Below, one piece after another: positions 63,087-64,000 of a DNA stretch of 64,000 nt. The notes below the pieces were generated by a model. That model ran no database searches and was not told where the DNA came from. It worked only from the letters and a program-made list of their open reading frames with translations. Within the stretch, counting starts at the first letter, position 1, and every line of letters begins with the position of its first letter. Origin of the DNA: Variovorax sp. UMC13 (GTDB lineage Bacteria; Pseudomonadota; Gammaproteobacteria; Burkholderiales; Burkholderiaceae_C); the NCBI RefSeq assembly GCF_014170375.1, contig NZ_LZZW01000015.1, positions 1-64,000 of the forward strand, in the 5' to 3' direction. The position numbers and the translations under genes are program-made.

Positions 63087-63400
63087 AGGCGTTCCTTGAG
63101 GAGGGGCTGAAGTTGACAGAATCGTTCCGCATCGCCGCCCGCATCGATACAGGTTCCGGGTGACGACGAGGTCTGCACGGGAATCAAGTCTGAAGCGGTA
63201 TCGCCAGGATCTGCACCCGAGCCAGCGCAGCGCAGCGCACGTCATCGCGACGGGACGTGGCTGCCGCCCTGCCAGTGCGGCCTGGGCGAGCCACCGGCGA
63301 GGTCATCAGGTGTGCGCCGGGGCACACCGAGGCCCACAGCGCCGTCACGCGGGGCAGCCAAGTCACTTCACGGCTCAGGCACGGGCTGACCAACAGATGC
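63087..63400. other. Divergent region between traG and the YadA-like gene
   Basis: About 310 bp that should hold the traG promoter. No relaxase gene or oriT can be recognised. Confidence 0.4.
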
Positions 63401-64000
63401 ATGCCGCCCGTGATGGACGGACAAGCGCCAGGGGATGCCTTGCGAGCTCGCAGCGCAAGGGCCAACGGTGCGCGGCCGGTGGAGACGATGGGGCTGCACC
63501 TTCCCGATTGCGCGTGGCCAGACGCGGCCATGGATGTGCACTGCAGCTGCACGGCCGCCGCCGCGCGATCTCGTGCGCACGGCGACGGCCGTAACGGCTT
63601 CACCAACCAGCAGGTTGCGGCGCTGCAGGACGTCATGAACAGGGCGTTTGAAAACGGCTTGTGCAGCTTCAGCAGCGGCAACGTCACCTGTGGCACGGGC
63701 AGCAAGGCCACCGGCACGGGCGCAACTGTCATCGGTCCGAATGCTGTCGCCAACGGGGACGACACGACCGCCATCGGCAACGGTGCGCAAGCGAACTTCG
63801 CGGGCTCGGTCGCGATCGGTGCCGGTGCGAGGGCGCCGGCTGACCCCACCACCGCAGTGGGCAACAACGCGATCGCTGCAGGTAACAATTCGGTCGCGCT
63901 GGGCGCCAATACGGTGGCCTTGCGCAACAACTCCGTCGCGCGGGGCAAGGGCTCGGTTGCCACCCGCGAGAACACCGTGTCGGTGGGCGACGCGTCCGCA
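63401..64000 (+). CDS. YadA-like trimeric autotransporter adhesin, 3' truncated by window
   Basis: The frame is open to the window end. From about 63690 it encodes YadA-head repeats of about 14 residues (GSKATGTGATVIGPNAVANG, then TTAIGNGAQA, SVAIGAGA, TAVGNNAIA, SVALGANT), ending with TVSVGDA, which usually leads into the neck. Such proteins bind host surfaces or matrix. Oddly, no ESPR or signal peptide is seen before the head. The start is uncertain: in-frame ATGs lie at 63401, 63413, 63488 and 63530, none with a good ribosome site. It may be a 5'-truncated gene, or the true start may be farther upstream. Confidence 0.75.
   Translation, partial: MPPVMDGQAPGDALRARSARANGARPVETMGLHLPDCAWPDAAMDVHCSCTAAAARSRAHGDGRNGFTNQQVAALQDVMNRAFENGLCSFSSGNVTCGTGSKATGTGATVIGPNAVANGDDTTAIGNGAQANFAGSVAIGAGARAPADPTTAVGNNAIAAGNNSVALGANTVALRNNSVARGKGSVATRENTVSVGDASA

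Noticed and set aside
63184..63975. Minus-strand frame of 263 residues opposite the YadA-like head
   Set aside because: Its Ala/Pro/Leu repeats are the reverse translation of the YadA head repeats.

Overview
The window looks like a chromosome segment of a high-GC betaproteobacterium of the order Burkholderiales, most like the Comamonadaceae. The evidence is the conserved-looking left part: tonB-exbB-exbD-hemP, a bidirectional terminator, a GlcG-type heme-binding protein, rlmD, a surE-pcm-nlpD operon and an H-NS-family gene. This is inference from gene content; no search was run.

Layout. (1) 1-10249 is ordinary core genome: iron/heme uptake energising genes behind a Fur box, a Bax-inhibitor-like membrane protein, RlmD, NlpD-Pcm-SurE, a quinone oxidoreductase, H-NS, tRNA-Ala(CGC), an SDR and tRNA-Lys(CTT). 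(2) From the 3' end of tRNA-Lys onward the content changes to accessory genes, and the right third carries a complete-looking Trb/VirB conjugation operon (traG, copG-like, trbB-C-D-E-J-L-F-G-I, about 51.1-63.1 kb, all minus strand). I read 10250 to beyond 64000 as part of an integrative conjugative element or a large genomic island. No integrase, relaxase or transposase is visible in the window. (3) 10.6-13 kb holds an ArdC-like protein, a set of 13-bp tandem repeats and a broken AlbA_2-domain gene. (4) 13.3-24.5 kb is the most interesting block. It holds an amino-acid ABC transporter operon with an embedded BacA/prephenate-dehydratase-like enzyme, a fused PabA-PabB 4-amino-4-deoxychorismate (ADC) synthase, a DMT exporter, a cupin, an ADC-mutase-type chorismate mutase, a Bug/TctC binding protein and a LuxI/LuxR quorum-sensing pair. 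(5) 25-32 kb has an AraC/GlxA-type regulator, a divergent two-component system and a TonB-dependent receptor. (6) 32.2-41.6 kb is a type I secretion system (HlyD, LapB, TolC) next to a BamE-like lipoprotein and its likely cargo, a 1218-residue adhesin with tandem repeats and a VWA domain. (7) 44.3-49.8 kb is a tightly overlapping stressosome module (RsbR, RsbS, RsbT, an ATPase-phosphatase fusion) joined to two histidine kinases. (8) An AlpA-type regulator and the Trb operon follow, and the window ends inside a YadA-like trimeric autotransporter gene.

How the genes may work together: the ADC synthase and the ADC-mutase-like protein would make 4-amino-4-deoxyprephenate. The BacA-like protein could then decarboxylate it without aromatising, giving an amino-cyclohexadienyl metabolite under possible quorum control. 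A PapC-type dehydrogenase and a dedicated aminotransferase are not present, so the usual p-aminophenylalanine route is not complete here. The adhesin with its own exporter, together with the stressosome/two-component module, suggests cargo for surface life and stress signalling carried on a mobile element.
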